DNA of 64,000 bases from Nocardioides sp. SLBN-35 (GTDB lineage: Bacteria; Actinomycetota; Actinomycetes; Propionibacteriales; Nocardioidaceae): positions 3,596,001 to 3,660,000 of the forward strand of contig NZ_VFNU01000001.1 in the NCBI RefSeq assembly GCF_006715725.1, in the 5' to 3' direction. Numbering within the stretch: position 1 is the stretch's first letter; each line of letters begins with the position of its first letter. Made by a program: the position numbers and the translations under genes. A model generated the notes under the pieces. That model was not told the DNA's origin. It was given only the letters and a program-made list of their open reading frames with translations, and did no database searches. Below are positions 27,036 through 35,233 of this stretch, in pieces.

Positions 27036-28664
27036 TCAGGAGGCGGAGACCTGGTCGTGCCGGTGGTCGGCGAGGTGGCGGGCGGCGCGCAGGGCGATCG
27101 CCATGATCGTGGCGGTCGGGTTCACGCCGGTGGACGTCACGAAGTTGCTGCCGTCGAGGACGAAGAGGTTGGGGATGTCGTGCGAGCGGCCCCACTGGTC
27201 GACGACGGAGTCGGCTCGGTCCTCGCCCATCCGGGCGCTGCCGAGCAGGTGCCAGCCGCTGTCGCGGACCACCGGCACCACCTCGGTGCTGATCGCACCG
27301 GCCGCCTCGTGTGCCTCGACCGCGCGGGCGATGTGGAAGTCGAGCAGCCGCTGGTTGTTCTCGCCGATCCGGTAGTTGATCCGGGCGGCCGGGATCCCGT
27401 CGGAGTCGGTGGCGTCGGTGTCGAGCACGACCTCGTTGCTCTCGTCGGGCAGGTCCTCGGTGGTGATCCCCCACTCGAGGGTGCGGCCGAAGGTGCCGCT
27501 GAGCCTGTCGTGGAAGCGGCTGCCGAAGCCGTCGCGCCAGTCGGTGCCGGGCTCCCAGAGCACCCGGTTGAGCGGGCCGGGCGTCGGCATCAGGTTCCAC
27601 TTGCCTCCGCGCACGAAGCCGCGGGACTCGTCGGTCTCGTAGAACTCCAGCGACTGCAGGGCCTGCCCGGCGGGTCCGAGGTGGCTCTCCAGGTCCTCGT
27701 CGTAGACGCCGTAGACCGACGCGTAGGGGTGGATCATCAACCGCTTGCCGACCAGGCCGGAGGAGTTGGCGAGGCCGTCGGGGTGGGCGGACGTGGCGGA
27801 GTTGAGCAGGATCCTCGGCGTACCGAGGCCGTTGGCGGCCAGGATCGTGATGCCCGCGCGTTGGTGGTGCCAGTGGCCGTCGCGGTCGACGTACTCGGCG
27901 CCGGCGACCAGGCCCTTCTCGTCGGTGGTCAGCGAGCGCACCCGGGCGCCGGTGAGGAGAACGGCGCCGGCGGCGATCGCGTCGGGCCAGTAGGTCAGGT
28001 CCGCGCTGGCCTTGGCGCCGGCGGGGCAGCCGGACTCGCAGGCGCCGTACCGCTGGCAGGCGGGGCGGTTGCGGAAGGCGCGCGAGGCGATCGCGTTGGG
28101 CGCCGGCCACCAGTGCCAGCCGAGCTTGTCCATGCCGCGCGCAGCGCGCAGCCCGGCCTTGCCGATCGGCAGCGGCGGCAGCGGGAAGGTGTGGGCGTCG
28201 GGGTACGACGGGTCCCCCTCGAGTCCCGAGGCGCCGATGTGATGGGTGACCTCGTCGTAGAACGGGCGGAGGTCCTCGTAGGTGAACGGCCAGTCCTCCG
28301 CGACACCGTCGAGAGTCTTGACGCGGAAGTCCGACGGGAGGGCGCGGACCCAGTGACCGGAGTAGAGGATGCTGCTGCCGCCGACGCCGTTGAACATGAG
28401 CGGCTCGAGCGGGCTGTTCTCGGCGTTGACGGGGTAGTCGGCGTCGTTGCCCCGCGTGTTGGGACTGGGGTGCCACTGCTTGAGGCGGGCCAGGTCCCAC
28501 TGCGGCTTGTCGCCGGTGAAGTCGTCGGGGAGGTTCCAGTCGCCCTGCTCGAGGCAGACGACCTTGAACCCGCGCCGGGCCAGCTCGTACGCCGCGACCG
28601 CGCCTGACGGTCCGGCACCGACGATCAGGACGTCGGCGTCCTCGACTGCTCCCTGCACGTTCAC
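27036..28664 (-). CDS. GMC family oxidoreductase (FAD)
   Basis: This 542-residue flavoprotein oxidises an alcohol. The N-terminal FAD motif is VGAGPSGAVAAYELARRG, and the C-terminal block is DGSNFVTSTGVNPTATIMAIALRAA with the catalytic region upstream (HLLGSARMG). A cysteine cluster ACQRYGACESGCPAGAK recalls the 3Fe-4S-binding segment of FAD-dependent sugar and alcohol dehydrogenases, suggesting electron transfer to a carrier rather than to O2. The GTG at 28664 is preceded by AGAGGAA. It is first gene of the run ending in the ureohydrolase. Confidence 0.8.
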   Translation of the reverse strand: MNVQGAVEDADVLIVGAGPSGAVAAYELARRGFKVVCLEQGDWNLPDDFTGDKPQWDLARLKQWHPSPNTRGNDADYPVNAENSPLEPLMFNGVGGSSILYSGHWVRALPSDFRVKTLDGVAEDWPFTYEDLRPFYDEVTHHIGASGLEGDPSYPDAHTFPLPPLPIGKAGLRAARGMDKLGWHWWPAPNAIASRAFRNRPACQRYGACESGCPAGAKASADLTYWPDAIAAGAVLLTGARVRSLTTDEKGLVAGAEYVDRDGHWHHQRAGITILAANGLGTPRILLNSATSAHPDGLANSSGLVGKRLMIHPYASVYGVYDEDLESHLGPAGQALQSLEFYETDESRGFVRGGKWNLMPTPGPLNRVLWEPGTDWRDGFGSRFHDRLSGTFGRTLEWGITTEDLPDESNEVVLDTDATDSDGIPAARINYRIGENNQRLLDFHIARAVEAHEAAGAISTEVVPVVRDSGWHLLGSARMGEDRADSVVDQWGRSHDIPNLFVLDGSNFVTSTGVNPTATIMAIALRAARHLADHRHDQVSAS

Positions 28665-28803
28665 ACTTCCTCTGCGGGTCGGTGGTCGCTTTCCGGTGGG
28701 TTCAGACTGCCTGCGACCCAGGTCACAGGTCTGCCCGCGATCCGCCACACTCGGCACGAGAGGTTTCGTGCGATCGCACAACCCCGGGGAGGAGTCGGGA
28801 GGT

Positions 28804-30330
28804 TCAGGAGTGGTGCGCCGGCCCCTTGGCGGGCGCGATCAGCGACTGCGCACGCAGCGCGAGCCAGAGCTCGGCGATGTCGGCGGTCTCGCTGGTGGTG
28901 CGGCCGGTGATCTCCTCGACCTTGCGGATCCGGTAGAGCACGGTCTGCCGGTGCACCTGGAGCGCGTCGGCGGTGCGCTGCCAGGAGCGCTGGTGGCCGA
29001 GGAAGGCGTCGAGGGTGGCGAGCAGCGGGGTGTCGTGCACCCGCTCGTACTCCAGCAGCGGCCCGAGCACGCGGGAGACCAGCGCCGCGGCGTCGTCGAG
29101 TCCCCCGACGCCGATGATCGGGCTGGCGTCGCCGTAGTGGAAGGTGCGTCCCACCGAACCCTCCGCAGCGCGCAGCGCCCAGGCCGCCTCGCGCAGCGCC
29201 TCCGGCGCTCGGTCGGGGCTGCCCAGCGGCGCGCTCACGCCGATCAGCGCCTGCGGGCCGAGGTCGGCGCGGAGCACGTCCTGCACCTCGGTCGCCGAGG
29301 ACGCCAGTACGTAGAGGACCCCGGCGCGGTAGGTGACGACGTGGCCGATCCCGTTGCGCCACAGGGCGATGTGGACGTCGCGAAGCCGGCCGGCGTCGTC
29401 GCCGCTGACGGCGTACAGGCGCGCCTTCGCGGGACCGACGCCGATCCCCTTGAGCTGGCGGCCGGCGGCGCGCGCCTCGACCCGGCCCTCGAGCAGCTGG
29501 GCCAACAGCTCGGCGCCGATCCGCCGCCGGTGCTCGTTGGCGACCACGCTCTGGGAGAGCTCCAGGGCGAGCACCGTCACCGCGTGCTGCATGAGGATCG
29601 CGTCGACCGGGCTGCGGCCCTGCGAGACCAGCACCATCAGCGCGCCCTGCTGGGTCGGGATGTCGATCAGCCGCAGGTCGCGCCCGTCGGCGAGGGGCAC
29701 GACGAGCGCGCCCGCCCGCAGGTCCGCCGTACCGCGCGTGATCTCGTGGAGCGCCTCTGCCAGCACCGGGTCGAACCGCGGGTCCTCGGGGTACCACGGC
29801 TCCCCCGACTCGCGGTGGCACACGTGCACCTCGCAGCCGAGGACCTGGGCCAGCGGAACGCGCAGCACCGAGGCGCCGTCGTGGGTGGCGACCATGCGCT
29901 GCACGGTCCGGTAGATCTTCTCGGTGCGCACCAGCCGGTCGGACTGCTCGAGCAGGTTGGCCGCGGCGACGGCCTGGGAGATCGCGACGAACGGCATCGG
30001 GTACTCCACCGACAGCACGCTCAGCCCGAGGCGCTCGCTGGTGGCGAGCAGCTCGTCGGTGAGCGGTGGGCAGTACATCTTCTCGCCGATCGCGAGCGCG
30101 CTGGCGCCGGCCTCGTCGAGCCTCTCGATCAGCTCCTGCTGCTCGGCGCCGCCCGCGGGGAAGGACATCCCGTTGGTGAGCAGCAGCTCGCCGCCGGTCA
30201 GCCAGCGCCACGGCTCGGGCAGGTCCGAGCCGTGCGTCCACGAGACCGAGCGACCCACGCCGCCCTTGCCCGAGACCAGGTGCAGCCGCAGGTGCTGCAT
30301 CTCGAGCAGGTCCGCGACGGTGATCGCCAT
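28804..30330 (-). CDS. PucR family transcriptional regulator
   Basis: This 508-residue regulator has an N-terminal PucR domain (ITVADLLEMQHLRLHLVSG), a central GAF/GGDEF-like region, and a C-terminal PucR helix-turn-helix (DALQVHRQTVLYRIRKVEEITGR, residues ~455-480). PucR proteins activate purine or allantoin catabolism in Bacillus and control diverse amine or polyol pathways in actinobacteria. It lies between the SDR/deacetylase genes and the GMC-to-ureohydrolase run on the same strand, so it is the likely regulator of both. A TATCCT box 6 nt upstream predicts a leaderless message. Confidence 0.85.
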   Translation of the reverse strand: MAITVADLLEMQHLRLHLVSGKGGVGRSVSWTHGSDLPEPWRWLTGGELLLTNGMSFPAGGAEQQELIERLDEAGASALAIGEKMYCPPLTDELLATSERLGLSVLSVEYPMPFVAISQAVAAANLLEQSDRLVRTEKIYRTVQRMVATHDGASVLRVPLAQVLGCEVHVCHRESGEPWYPEDPRFDPVLAEALHEITRGTADLRAGALVVPLADGRDLRLIDIPTQQGALMVLVSQGRSPVDAILMQHAVTVLALELSQSVVANEHRRRIGAELLAQLLEGRVEARAAGRQLKGIGVGPAKARLYAVSGDDAGRLRDVHIALWRNGIGHVVTYRAGVLYVLASSATEVQDVLRADLGPQALIGVSAPLGSPDRAPEALREAAWALRAAEGSVGRTFHYGDASPIIGVGGLDDAAALVSRVLGPLLEYERVHDTPLLATLDAFLGHQRSWQRTADALQVHRQTVLYRIRKVEEITGRTTSETADIAELWLALRAQSLIAPAKGPAHHS

Positions 30331-30336
30331 GGGGCG

Positions 30337-30342
30337 AGGATA
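30337..30342 (-). promoter_or_regulatory. -10 box of leaderless pucR-type gene
   Basis: On the minus strand TATCCT precedes the ATG at 30330 by 6 nt. Confidence 0.5.
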
Positions 30343-30358
30343 GGGGCTCGGGCCGCCG

Positions 30359-31252
30359 TCAGCGGTCCTCGATCTCCGGCTGCGGGAAGACCCGCGGGAC
30401 CAGGTCCAGGCCGCGCACGTGCCGGGCGATCTCGCCGCACGTGGTGGCCCACAGGTCCGGCATCGCGGCCATCGTCTCGAGCAGCGACTCCAACGCCCGG
30501 ATCCGTCCGAGCCGGCCGCTGAGGAACGGGTGGATGGTCAGCGTGAAGCAGGACTCGTAGCGGTGGGCCTCGGTCAGCTCGCCGGTCCACATCGACAGTG
30601 CCTTGGCCGGGTCCTCGATCACCCCGGGCCCGAACACCTCGGGCACGAACGCGAACTGCTCCCAGTCGTCGAGCGCCCACGAGACCGGGATCTCCACGAT
30701 CGAGCGGGCGCCCTCCCCCGGCCGCTCGGCCAGCTCGTAGGGCAGGTCGGAGTCCATGAGGCTGGAGTCGTAGAGGAAGCCGCGGTCGAGGAGGATCTCC
30801 GCGGTGGCGTACGACGTCTCCCACAGCGGGGCGCGATAGCCGACGGGACGCACGCCGAGCACCTTGTCCAGCGACTCGAGCCCCCGGTCGATGACGGCGG
30901 CCTCCTCGTCGTACGACAACCCGGCCATGGCCTCGTGCATGAACCCGTGGTGGGCGATCTCGTGGCCGGCGTCGCGGATCCGGCGCAGCAGGTCCGGATA
31001 GCGCTCGACGGTGTAGCCGGGCGCGAAGAAGGTGGCCCTCAGGTCGAACCGACCGAGCAGGTCCAGCACGCGCGGGACGCCGGTCAGGGCGCCGTACGCC
31101 TGGTGGCTCATCACCGAGAACCGGTTCCTGGTGCCGGCGTCGATGGTGAGCGCGACGTCCTCGGAGTCGAGGTCGAAGCCGAGGTTGGCGGCGGCGCGGA
31201 AGCCGGCTGGCCAGGCGATCGGGCCGGCCGGGAGGGTGGCGTCGCCTGTCAC
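30359..31252 (-). CDS. Polysaccharide deacetylase (CE4) family hydrolase, HpPgdA/PuuE-like
   Basis: This 297-residue protein has the NodB-type fold. Instead of the classical TFDDGP it has LTIDAGTRNRFSVMSHQAYG at the N-terminus, with TFFAPGYTVERYPDLLRRI and the metal motif HEIAHHGFMHE. This variant group includes the H. pylori PgdA-like proteins and PuuE-type allantoinases, which act on amides or cyclic imides. No signal peptide is seen, so an intracellular small-molecule substrate is more likely than peptidoglycan. The GTG start overlaps the SDR stop by 4 bp. Confidence 0.75.
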   Translation of the reverse strand: MTGDATLPAGPIAWPAGFRAAANLGFDLDSEDVALTIDAGTRNRFSVMSHQAYGALTGVPRVLDLLGRFDLRATFFAPGYTVERYPDLLRRIRDAGHEIAHHGFMHEAMAGLSYDEEAAVIDRGLESLDKVLGVRPVGYRAPLWETSYATAEILLDRGFLYDSSLMDSDLPYELAERPGEGARSIVEIPVSWALDDWEQFAFVPEVFGPGVIEDPAKALSMWTGELTEAHRYESCFTLTIHPFLSGRLGRIRALESLLETMAAMPDLWATTCGEIARHVRGLDLVPRVFPQPEIEDR

Positions 31253-32028
31253 GCCCGCGCCCTGGTGCTGCCGCCGTTGGCCGAGAGGGTCTGGCCGACG
31301 AAGGCCGTCAGGTCGGGGCGGGCGAGCAGCGCGACAGTGGCGGCGATCTCCTCGGGACGACCGATCCGCCCTGCGGGGATCGCCCTGCCGTACTCGGCGT
31401 GCATCTGCTCCAGGGTCAGGCCCGCGTCGGCGGCGTCGACCTGCAGCTGCGGGGTGTCGACGATGCCGGGCGCGACCGCGTTGACGGTGATGCCCTCCGG
31501 TGCGAGCTCGCGGCCGAGCGACTTGGTCAGGGCGATCAGGCCGGCCTTGGAGGTGGCGTACGCCGTCGCGTTCGGCCAGCCGACGACGCCCCACTCGGAG
31601 GTGATGACCACGATGTTGCCGCGGCCCTTGCTCCGCATGCCCGGCAGCACCGACTGGATGCAGCGGTAGGTGCCGGACAGGTTGGTGTCGATGTTGCGCC
31701 ACCAGTCGTCGAGCGGCTGGTCGAGGAGCGGGCTCATCGACATGTACGCCGCGTTGCAGACCAGGACGTCGACCGGGCCATGCTCCCGCTCGACCTGGGC
31801 GAGCGCCGTACGCACGGAGGTCGGCTCGGCCATGTCGGCCACCACCGGGAAGCCACCGGTGAGCGCGACGACCTCGCGCATCTGCTCGGACTCGGCGCGG
31901 CCGTTGACGCCGACCGTGGCGCCCTCGGCGGCCAGACGCAGCGCGATGGCGCGCCCGATGCCCTGGGTGGCGCCGGTGACGACCGCGACGCGTCCGTCCT
32001 GGCGGCGCGGGGGCTGGACGTCGCTCAT
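31249..32028 (-). CDS. Short-chain dehydrogenase/reductase
   Basis: This 259-residue NAD(P)-dependent SDR has cofactor motif TGATQGIG at residues 19-26, CNAAYMS in place of NNAG, catalytic Ser in VITSEWG and YxxxK in TAYATSKAGLIALTKSLG. The C-terminal GQTLSANGGS is typical of FabG-like members. Its start overlaps the stop of the next SDR by one base (TGATG), and its stop overlaps the deacetylase start, so the three genes are one operon. The substrate is unknown. Confidence 0.85.
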   Translation of the reverse strand: MSDVQPPRRQDGRVAVVTGATQGIGRAIALRLAAEGATVGVNGRAESEQMREVVALTGGFPVVADMAEPTSVRTALAQVEREHGPVDVLVCNAAYMSMSPLLDQPLDDWWRNIDTNLSGTYRCIQSVLPGMRSKGRGNIVVITSEWGVVGWPNATAYATSKAGLIALTKSLGRELAPEGITVNAVAPGIVDTPQLQVDAADAGLTLEQMHAEYGRAIPAGRIGRPEEIAATVALLARPDLTAFVGQTLSANGGSTRARA

Positions 32029-32726
32029 CAGATCACCGCTCCCATGTTGGGCGAGACGACCTCGCCGAAGCAGAACCCGCCCTCGTCGACGAGGAACTGC
32101 ACCGCCTGCGCGATGTCCTCGGGCAGACCGAGTGCGCGGGCGGGCAGTGAGGCGAGGTACTCGGGCGTGCGCTGCGGCGCGGGCAGCAGCGGGGTGTCGG
32201 TCGGGCCGGGGGCCACCGCGTTCACGCGGACGCCGTGCCCGGCGACCTCGGCGCCGAGGCTGCGGACGAAGCCGAGGATCGCGCCCTTCGCCGCGGAGTA
32301 GTGCGCCTCGCTCTCGGTGCCGCCGATGCCGAGCTCGGAGGAGATCGCGACGATCGCGCCCTCGCCTCGCTCGATCATGCCGGGCAGCACCTCGCGCACC
32401 GGGTTGAGCAGGCCGCCGACATGGACGCGCATCATCCGCGCCCAGCGGTCCTCGGTGATCTCGGCGAACGGCACCAGCTCGTAGTGGCCGGCGGCCGTGA
32501 CGAGGGCGCCGATCGCGCCGACCTCGGCCTGCAGCCGGGCGAGCGCGGCCCGGACGGCGTGCGGGTCCGCGACGTCGCAGACGACCGTGTGCTCGAGGTG
32601 GTCGGCCCGCCGCATGTCCATGCCGCACACGGTCCAGCCCGTCTCCTCCAGCGCGCGGCACACGGCCGCACCGATGCCGGAGGCGGCGCCGGTGACGACG
32701 GCGACCCGAGGTGTCCCTGGTTCCAC
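32028..32726 (-). CDS. Short-chain dehydrogenase/reductase
   Basis: This 232-residue SDR has TGAASGIG near residue 12, TAAGHYE in place of NNAG, catalytic Ser in ISSELGIGG and YxxxK in HYSAAKGAILGF. It is the first gene of a three-gene overlapping operon with a second SDR and the CE4-type hydrolase. Two SDRs side by side often perform sequential or alternative oxidations, or form hetero-oligomers, but nothing fixes the substrate. It begins at a GTG at 32726. Confidence 0.83.
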   Translation of the reverse strand: MEPGTPRVAVVTGAASGIGAAVCRALEETGWTVCGMDMRRADHLEHTVVCDVADPHAVRAALARLQAEVGAIGALVTAAGHYELVPFAEITEDRWARMMRVHVGGLLNPVREVLPGMIERGEGAIVAISSELGIGGTESEAHYSAAKGAILGFVRSLGAEVAGHGVRVNAVAPGPTDTPLLPAPQRTPEYLASLPARALGLPEDIAQAVQFLVDEGGFCFGEVVSPNMGAVI

Positions 32727-32825
32727 GCCGCCATCATGGCGAGGTGAACGCGCCCCCGGCAGCCCGCGGCGGGCAACAGATCAGCCGGGCGGGTTCATAC
32801 ATCCGCACAAACACCCCGGCATCGT

Positions 32826-33359
32826 TCACGCCGGCGCCGCAGCGTCCGACTCGGCCAGGTTGATCTCGACCATCAGCTCGTCGGCGATCGACTCGAGCGT
32901 GGCGCGCAGGTCCTCGACCCGGGTGCCCTGTGGCGCCTCGAGCACCGCGCGTGCCTCGAAGAGGTGACCACCGGCCATCGGTGCGTCGCGGACGTCGGTG
33001 ACCAGGTCGCGGATGCTCACCCGCTCGCGGGCCAGCGCCGCGGAGATCTCGGCGACGATGCCGGGACGGTCGGCGCCGAGCAGGTCGAGGTCGACCAGCA
33101 GCGCGGGCGCGTCCGTCGCGCCGTCCGTGCGGGCCAAGGTGACCTGCAGCCCGACGCCCTCCAGCCCGGCCAGGTCGGCGACGAGCTCGTCGGCACGGGC
33201 GTCGGGGACCTCCAGCAGCAGGATCCCGGCGAACTTGCCGGCCAGCCGCGCCATCTGGCTGCGGTTCCAGCTCGCACCGTGGGCGTGCAGCTGCGCCGAG
33301 AGGTCGGAGACGAGCCCGGGGCGGTCGTCGCCGATGCAGGTGAGTGTGAAGGTGGCCAT
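32826..33359 (-). CDS. ACT-domain protein, glycine cleavage repressor (GcvR)-like
   Basis: A 177-residue protein with two ACT domains: the first begins TFTLTCIGDDRPGLVSDLSAQL and the second (~residue 90) DLDLLGADRPGIVAEISAAL. Both carry the D-x-P-G-x-V/I amino-acid binding signature. The layout resembles GcvR, a glycine-sensing regulator without a DNA-binding domain. glyA lies 10 kb away, so a link to glycine metabolism is possible but unproven. It is predicted to be leaderless (TAGCCT, 5 nt spacer). Confidence 0.75.
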   Translation of the reverse strand: MATFTLTCIGDDRPGLVSDLSAQLHAHGASWNRSQMARLAGKFAGILLLEVPDARADELVADLAGLEGVGLQVTLARTDGATDAPALLVDLDLLGADRPGIVAEISAALARERVSIRDLVTDVRDAPMAGGHLFEARAVLEAPQGTRVEDLRATLESIADELMVEINLAESDAAAPA

Positions 33360-33364
33360 GGGTC

Positions 33365-33370
33365 AGGCTA
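33365..33370 (-). promoter_or_regulatory. -10 box of leaderless ACT-domain gene
   Basis: On the minus strand TAGCCT precedes the ATG at 33359 by 5 nt. Confidence 0.45.
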
Positions 33371-33456
33371 GGCCGTGGAGGTGCCGGGCGGCACCCCCGC
33401 GAAACGTAGGCTCTCAGAGGAAGCGTCAGCAGCAACGTGAGCAGCGAGGAGTCGTC

Positions 33457-34251
33457 GTGCCAAGTGGTCGTTCCCGCACGGTCCTGCCGAAGCCGGGCCT
33501 GGCCGCCCTGAGCGCCACCGTCGCCACCGGCGTGCTCGGCGCCCTGGCCACCGCACCCGAGCGGATGAACCGCGCGCTGCGCCGGCGCTACCCGACCGTC
33601 GCCGTGACGGGCATGACCGGCGTGGGCAAGTCCCAGCTGGCCGACCGGCTCGCCCGCCGCAGCCCGGCCGCCGGTGCGGCGGAGGTGGGCTCCGCGGTGA
33701 TGGAGCGTCGTACCCGACGCTCGCGTCGCCTCCACGGCTTCCGCTTCCTCGTCGTGCCCGGCGACAACGCCGCGACCCGCCTCGGTGCGCTCGACGAGGT
33801 GTTCCACGACGAGCCGGTCGACGGTGTGATCCACGTGGTCGCCAACGGCTACGCGACGCCCCGCCGCGCCGCAGGTACGACGGGCAGCGCCACCGCGACG
33901 CGCGAGGAGCAGCTGGCCGCCGAGCTCGAGGACTGGACCATCACCGCGCACCGGATCGCGTCGATGGCCGTGCGCCGGGACCGGCCGGTCTGGCTGGTCA
34001 TCGCGGTGACCAAGGCCGACCTGTTCGCCGACGACCTCGACGAGGTCGTCCGGCGCTACTCCCCCGGCAGTGGCTCGCCGTTCGGCGACAAGGTCGACGA
34101 GCTGCGGGCGCTGGCCGGCGGCGCGCGCCTCTCGGTCGACGTACTGCCGGTGTCGAGCCTCGGGGACGGCGACGGCCTGTCGGCCAAGCAGGCGAACGCG
34201 ATGGTCGACCGGCTCGCCACCCGGCTGGCACAGCTCAGCGGCCACGTCTGA
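33457..34251 (+). CDS. P-loop GTPase-domain protein
   Basis: This 264-residue protein starts at a GTG with GCGAGGAG 5 nt upstream. After ~45 residues with a hydrophobic stretch, the GTPase motifs follow: G1 GMTGVGKSQ at about residues 50-58, a weak G3 around VVPGDN, and G4 TKAD near residue 188 (VIAVTKADLF). It recalls small regulatory GTPases rather than translation factors. There is no effector domain and no obvious partner gene; the neighbours are very small proteins. Function is unknown. Confidence 0.65.
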   Translation: MPSGRSRTVLPKPGLAALSATVATGVLGALATAPERMNRALRRRYPTVAVTGMTGVGKSQLADRLARRSPAAGAAEVGSAVMERRTRRSRRLHGFRFLVVPGDNAATRLGALDEVFHDEPVDGVIHVVANGYATPRRAAGTTGSATATREEQLAAELEDWTITAHRIASMAVRRDRPVWLVIAVTKADLFADDLDEVVRRYSPGSGSPFGDKVDELRALAGGARLSVDVLPVSSLGDGDGLSAKQANAMVDRLATRLAQLSGHV

Positions 34252-34269
34252 GCCGGGCGCCTCGACGAC

Positions 34270-34392
34270 CTAGTGGCAGGGCGCGCCCTCGCAGCACGGA
34301 CGGATGTAGCCGCAACCGTCGCATCGCTCGTGGGAGGTCTCCCAGCGCATCAGGGTGCCGCAGCTGGGACAGGGTTCGGTCAGGTCGGCCAC
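34270..34392 (-). CDS. 40-residue Cys-rich zinc-ribbon-like protein
   Basis: The protein has two CxxC pairs (CPSCGTLMRWE and CDGCGYIRP) and ends CCEGAPCH, enough Cys/His for one or two zinc ions. The GTG at 34392 is preceded by TACCCT at leaderless distance (7 nt). The spacing of the ligands and the CCEGAP ending look conserved across actinobacteria from memory. It may bind nucleic acid or protein; no function is known. Confidence 0.65.
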   Translation of the reverse strand: MADLTEPCPSCGTLMRWETSHERCDGCGYIRPCCEGAPCH

Positions 34393-34399
34393 GTCCCCG

Positions 34400-34425
34400 A
34401 GGGTAGGACAGCGGCGGCCTAGGCT
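34400..34425. promoter_or_regulatory. Divergent leaderless promoters
   Basis: A minus-strand TACCCT (34400-34405) serves the 40-residue gene, and a plus-strand TAGGCT (34420-34425) lies 7 nt before the GTG at 34433. The two -10 boxes are 14 bp apart, so the two polymerases would compete. Confidence 0.45.
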
Positions 34426-34432
34426 GCGGGAC

Positions 34433-34663
34433 GTGGCCGAGGTGGCGGAGGTGGCGGAGGGCGAGGCGTACGACGTGTACGCCTTCGACGTGTTCACAAG
34501 CCGCCACGACGATGTGCAGGCCGGCCGGGTCGCGCAGGTACGCAGCCGGGTGCTGGTGTCGCGTGCGGAGTTCCCGCGGTTCGCCGACGCCTACGAGGTC
34601 GCGGCCAACCTGGCGACCGCGGTGCACGGCGGGATGCCGACGGCGGTGCTGCCGCGCTGGTAG
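34433..34663 (+). CDS. Conserved hypothetical protein
   Basis: A 76-residue protein starting at a GTG with no ribosome-binding site, preceded by a TAGGCT box at leaderless distance. The sequence starts with an acidic VAEVAEVAEGEAYDVYAFD, then a central RSRVLVSRAEFPRFADAYEVAANLA. There are no motifs for metal or nucleotide binding. Divergent from the 40-residue zinc protein. I do not recognise a family. Confidence 0.55.
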   Translation: MAEVAEVAEGEAYDVYAFDVFTSRHDDVQAGRVAQVRSRVLVSRAEFPRFADAYEVAANLATAVHGGMPTAVLPRW

Positions 34664-34677
34664 CGCCGGAGATGGAC

Positions 34678-34709
34678 AAGGCCCCCGGCACCGAAGTGCC
34701 GGGGGCCTT
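34678..34709. terminator. Bidirectional terminator hairpin
   Basis: A perfect 13-bp inverted repeat (AAGGCCCCCGGCA / TGCCGGGGGCCTT) with a 6-nt loop lies between convergent genes. The arm ends give short A/T edges on both strands but no long T-run. It probably terminates both the cold-shock gene and the 76-residue gene. Confidence 0.75.
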
Positions 34710-34731
34710 GCGAAGCGTCAGACGACGTGTG

Positions 34732-34935
34732 TCAGATCGCGCGGACGTTCTCCGCCTGCGGGCCCTTCGGGCCCTGGGTGACGTCGAACTCGACCTGCTG
34801 GTTCTCGTCGAGCGACTTGTAGCCCGAGCCCTGGATGGCCGAGAAGTGGACGAAGACGTCCGGGGTGCCGTCGGCCGGGGCGATGAAGCCGAAGCCCTTC
34901 TCGCTGTTGAACCACTTGACGGTGCCCTGAGCCAT
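34732..34935 (-). CDS. Cold-shock protein (CspA family)
   Basis: This 67-residue OB-fold RNA chaperone has the RNP1 motif KGFGFI and the RNP2 motif VFVHFSAI. It binds single-stranded nucleic acids and melts mRNA structure. The ATG at 34935 is preceded by AAGGAG 5 nt upstream. The region upstream (34936-35105) is gene-free for the minus strand and can fold, including AGTGCTCC/GGAGCGCT; a long 5' leader is typical of cold-shock mRNAs. Confidence 0.93.
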   Translation of the reverse strand: MAQGTVKWFNSEKGFGFIAPADGTPDVFVHFSAIQGSGYKSLDENQQVEFDVTQGPKGPQAENVRAI

Positions 34936-35145
34936 GATTTCTCCTTGGTTTTCGAGTTCCGGACCGGCGACGTGCCGGGGCCGTTGGTGCTGAAGACATC
35001 CCTTGCCTGATGCCCAGCTGAACCGAAGACCAAGAGCGACAAGATGTTCTGCCCCCACCGAGAGAGCAGGAGCGCTCCTTGCGGAGCACTCTTCAACGGC
35101 CACCAGCGTAGCAGTGCGGAGGCGGTGGATGTCGATCGGCGCGCA

Positions 35146-35151
35146 TACAAT
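35146..35151 (+). promoter_or_regulatory. -10 box upstream of guanidine riboswitch
   Basis: TACAAT lies 25 bp before the riboswitch on the plus strand, a good match to the sigma-70 -10 consensus. No convincing -35 is seen. Confidence 0.5.
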
Positions 35152-35175
35152 CGGCATACAGCCGGTGACCGGCTG

Positions 35176-35214
35176 CCGGACGAGGGAGCCGTACCCGGAG
35201 CGCGACAAGACGGC
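35176..35214 (+). ncRNA. Guanidine-III riboswitch (mini-ykkC successor, PreQ1-like-size aptamer)
   Basis: The sequence has all the class III guanidine aptamer blocks in order: CCGGACGAGG, then CCGTACCCGG, then GACAAGACGGC. CCGG pairs with CCGG and CCGT with ACGG, giving the known pseudoknot. It lies about 20 nt before the start codon of an SMR exporter. Such RNAs turn on exporters when guanidinium accumulates. The (size) label in the call is descriptive only; the class assignment rests on the motif match. Confidence 0.92.
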
Positions 35215-35233
35215 CACGAAGGATGTGGCGGTC

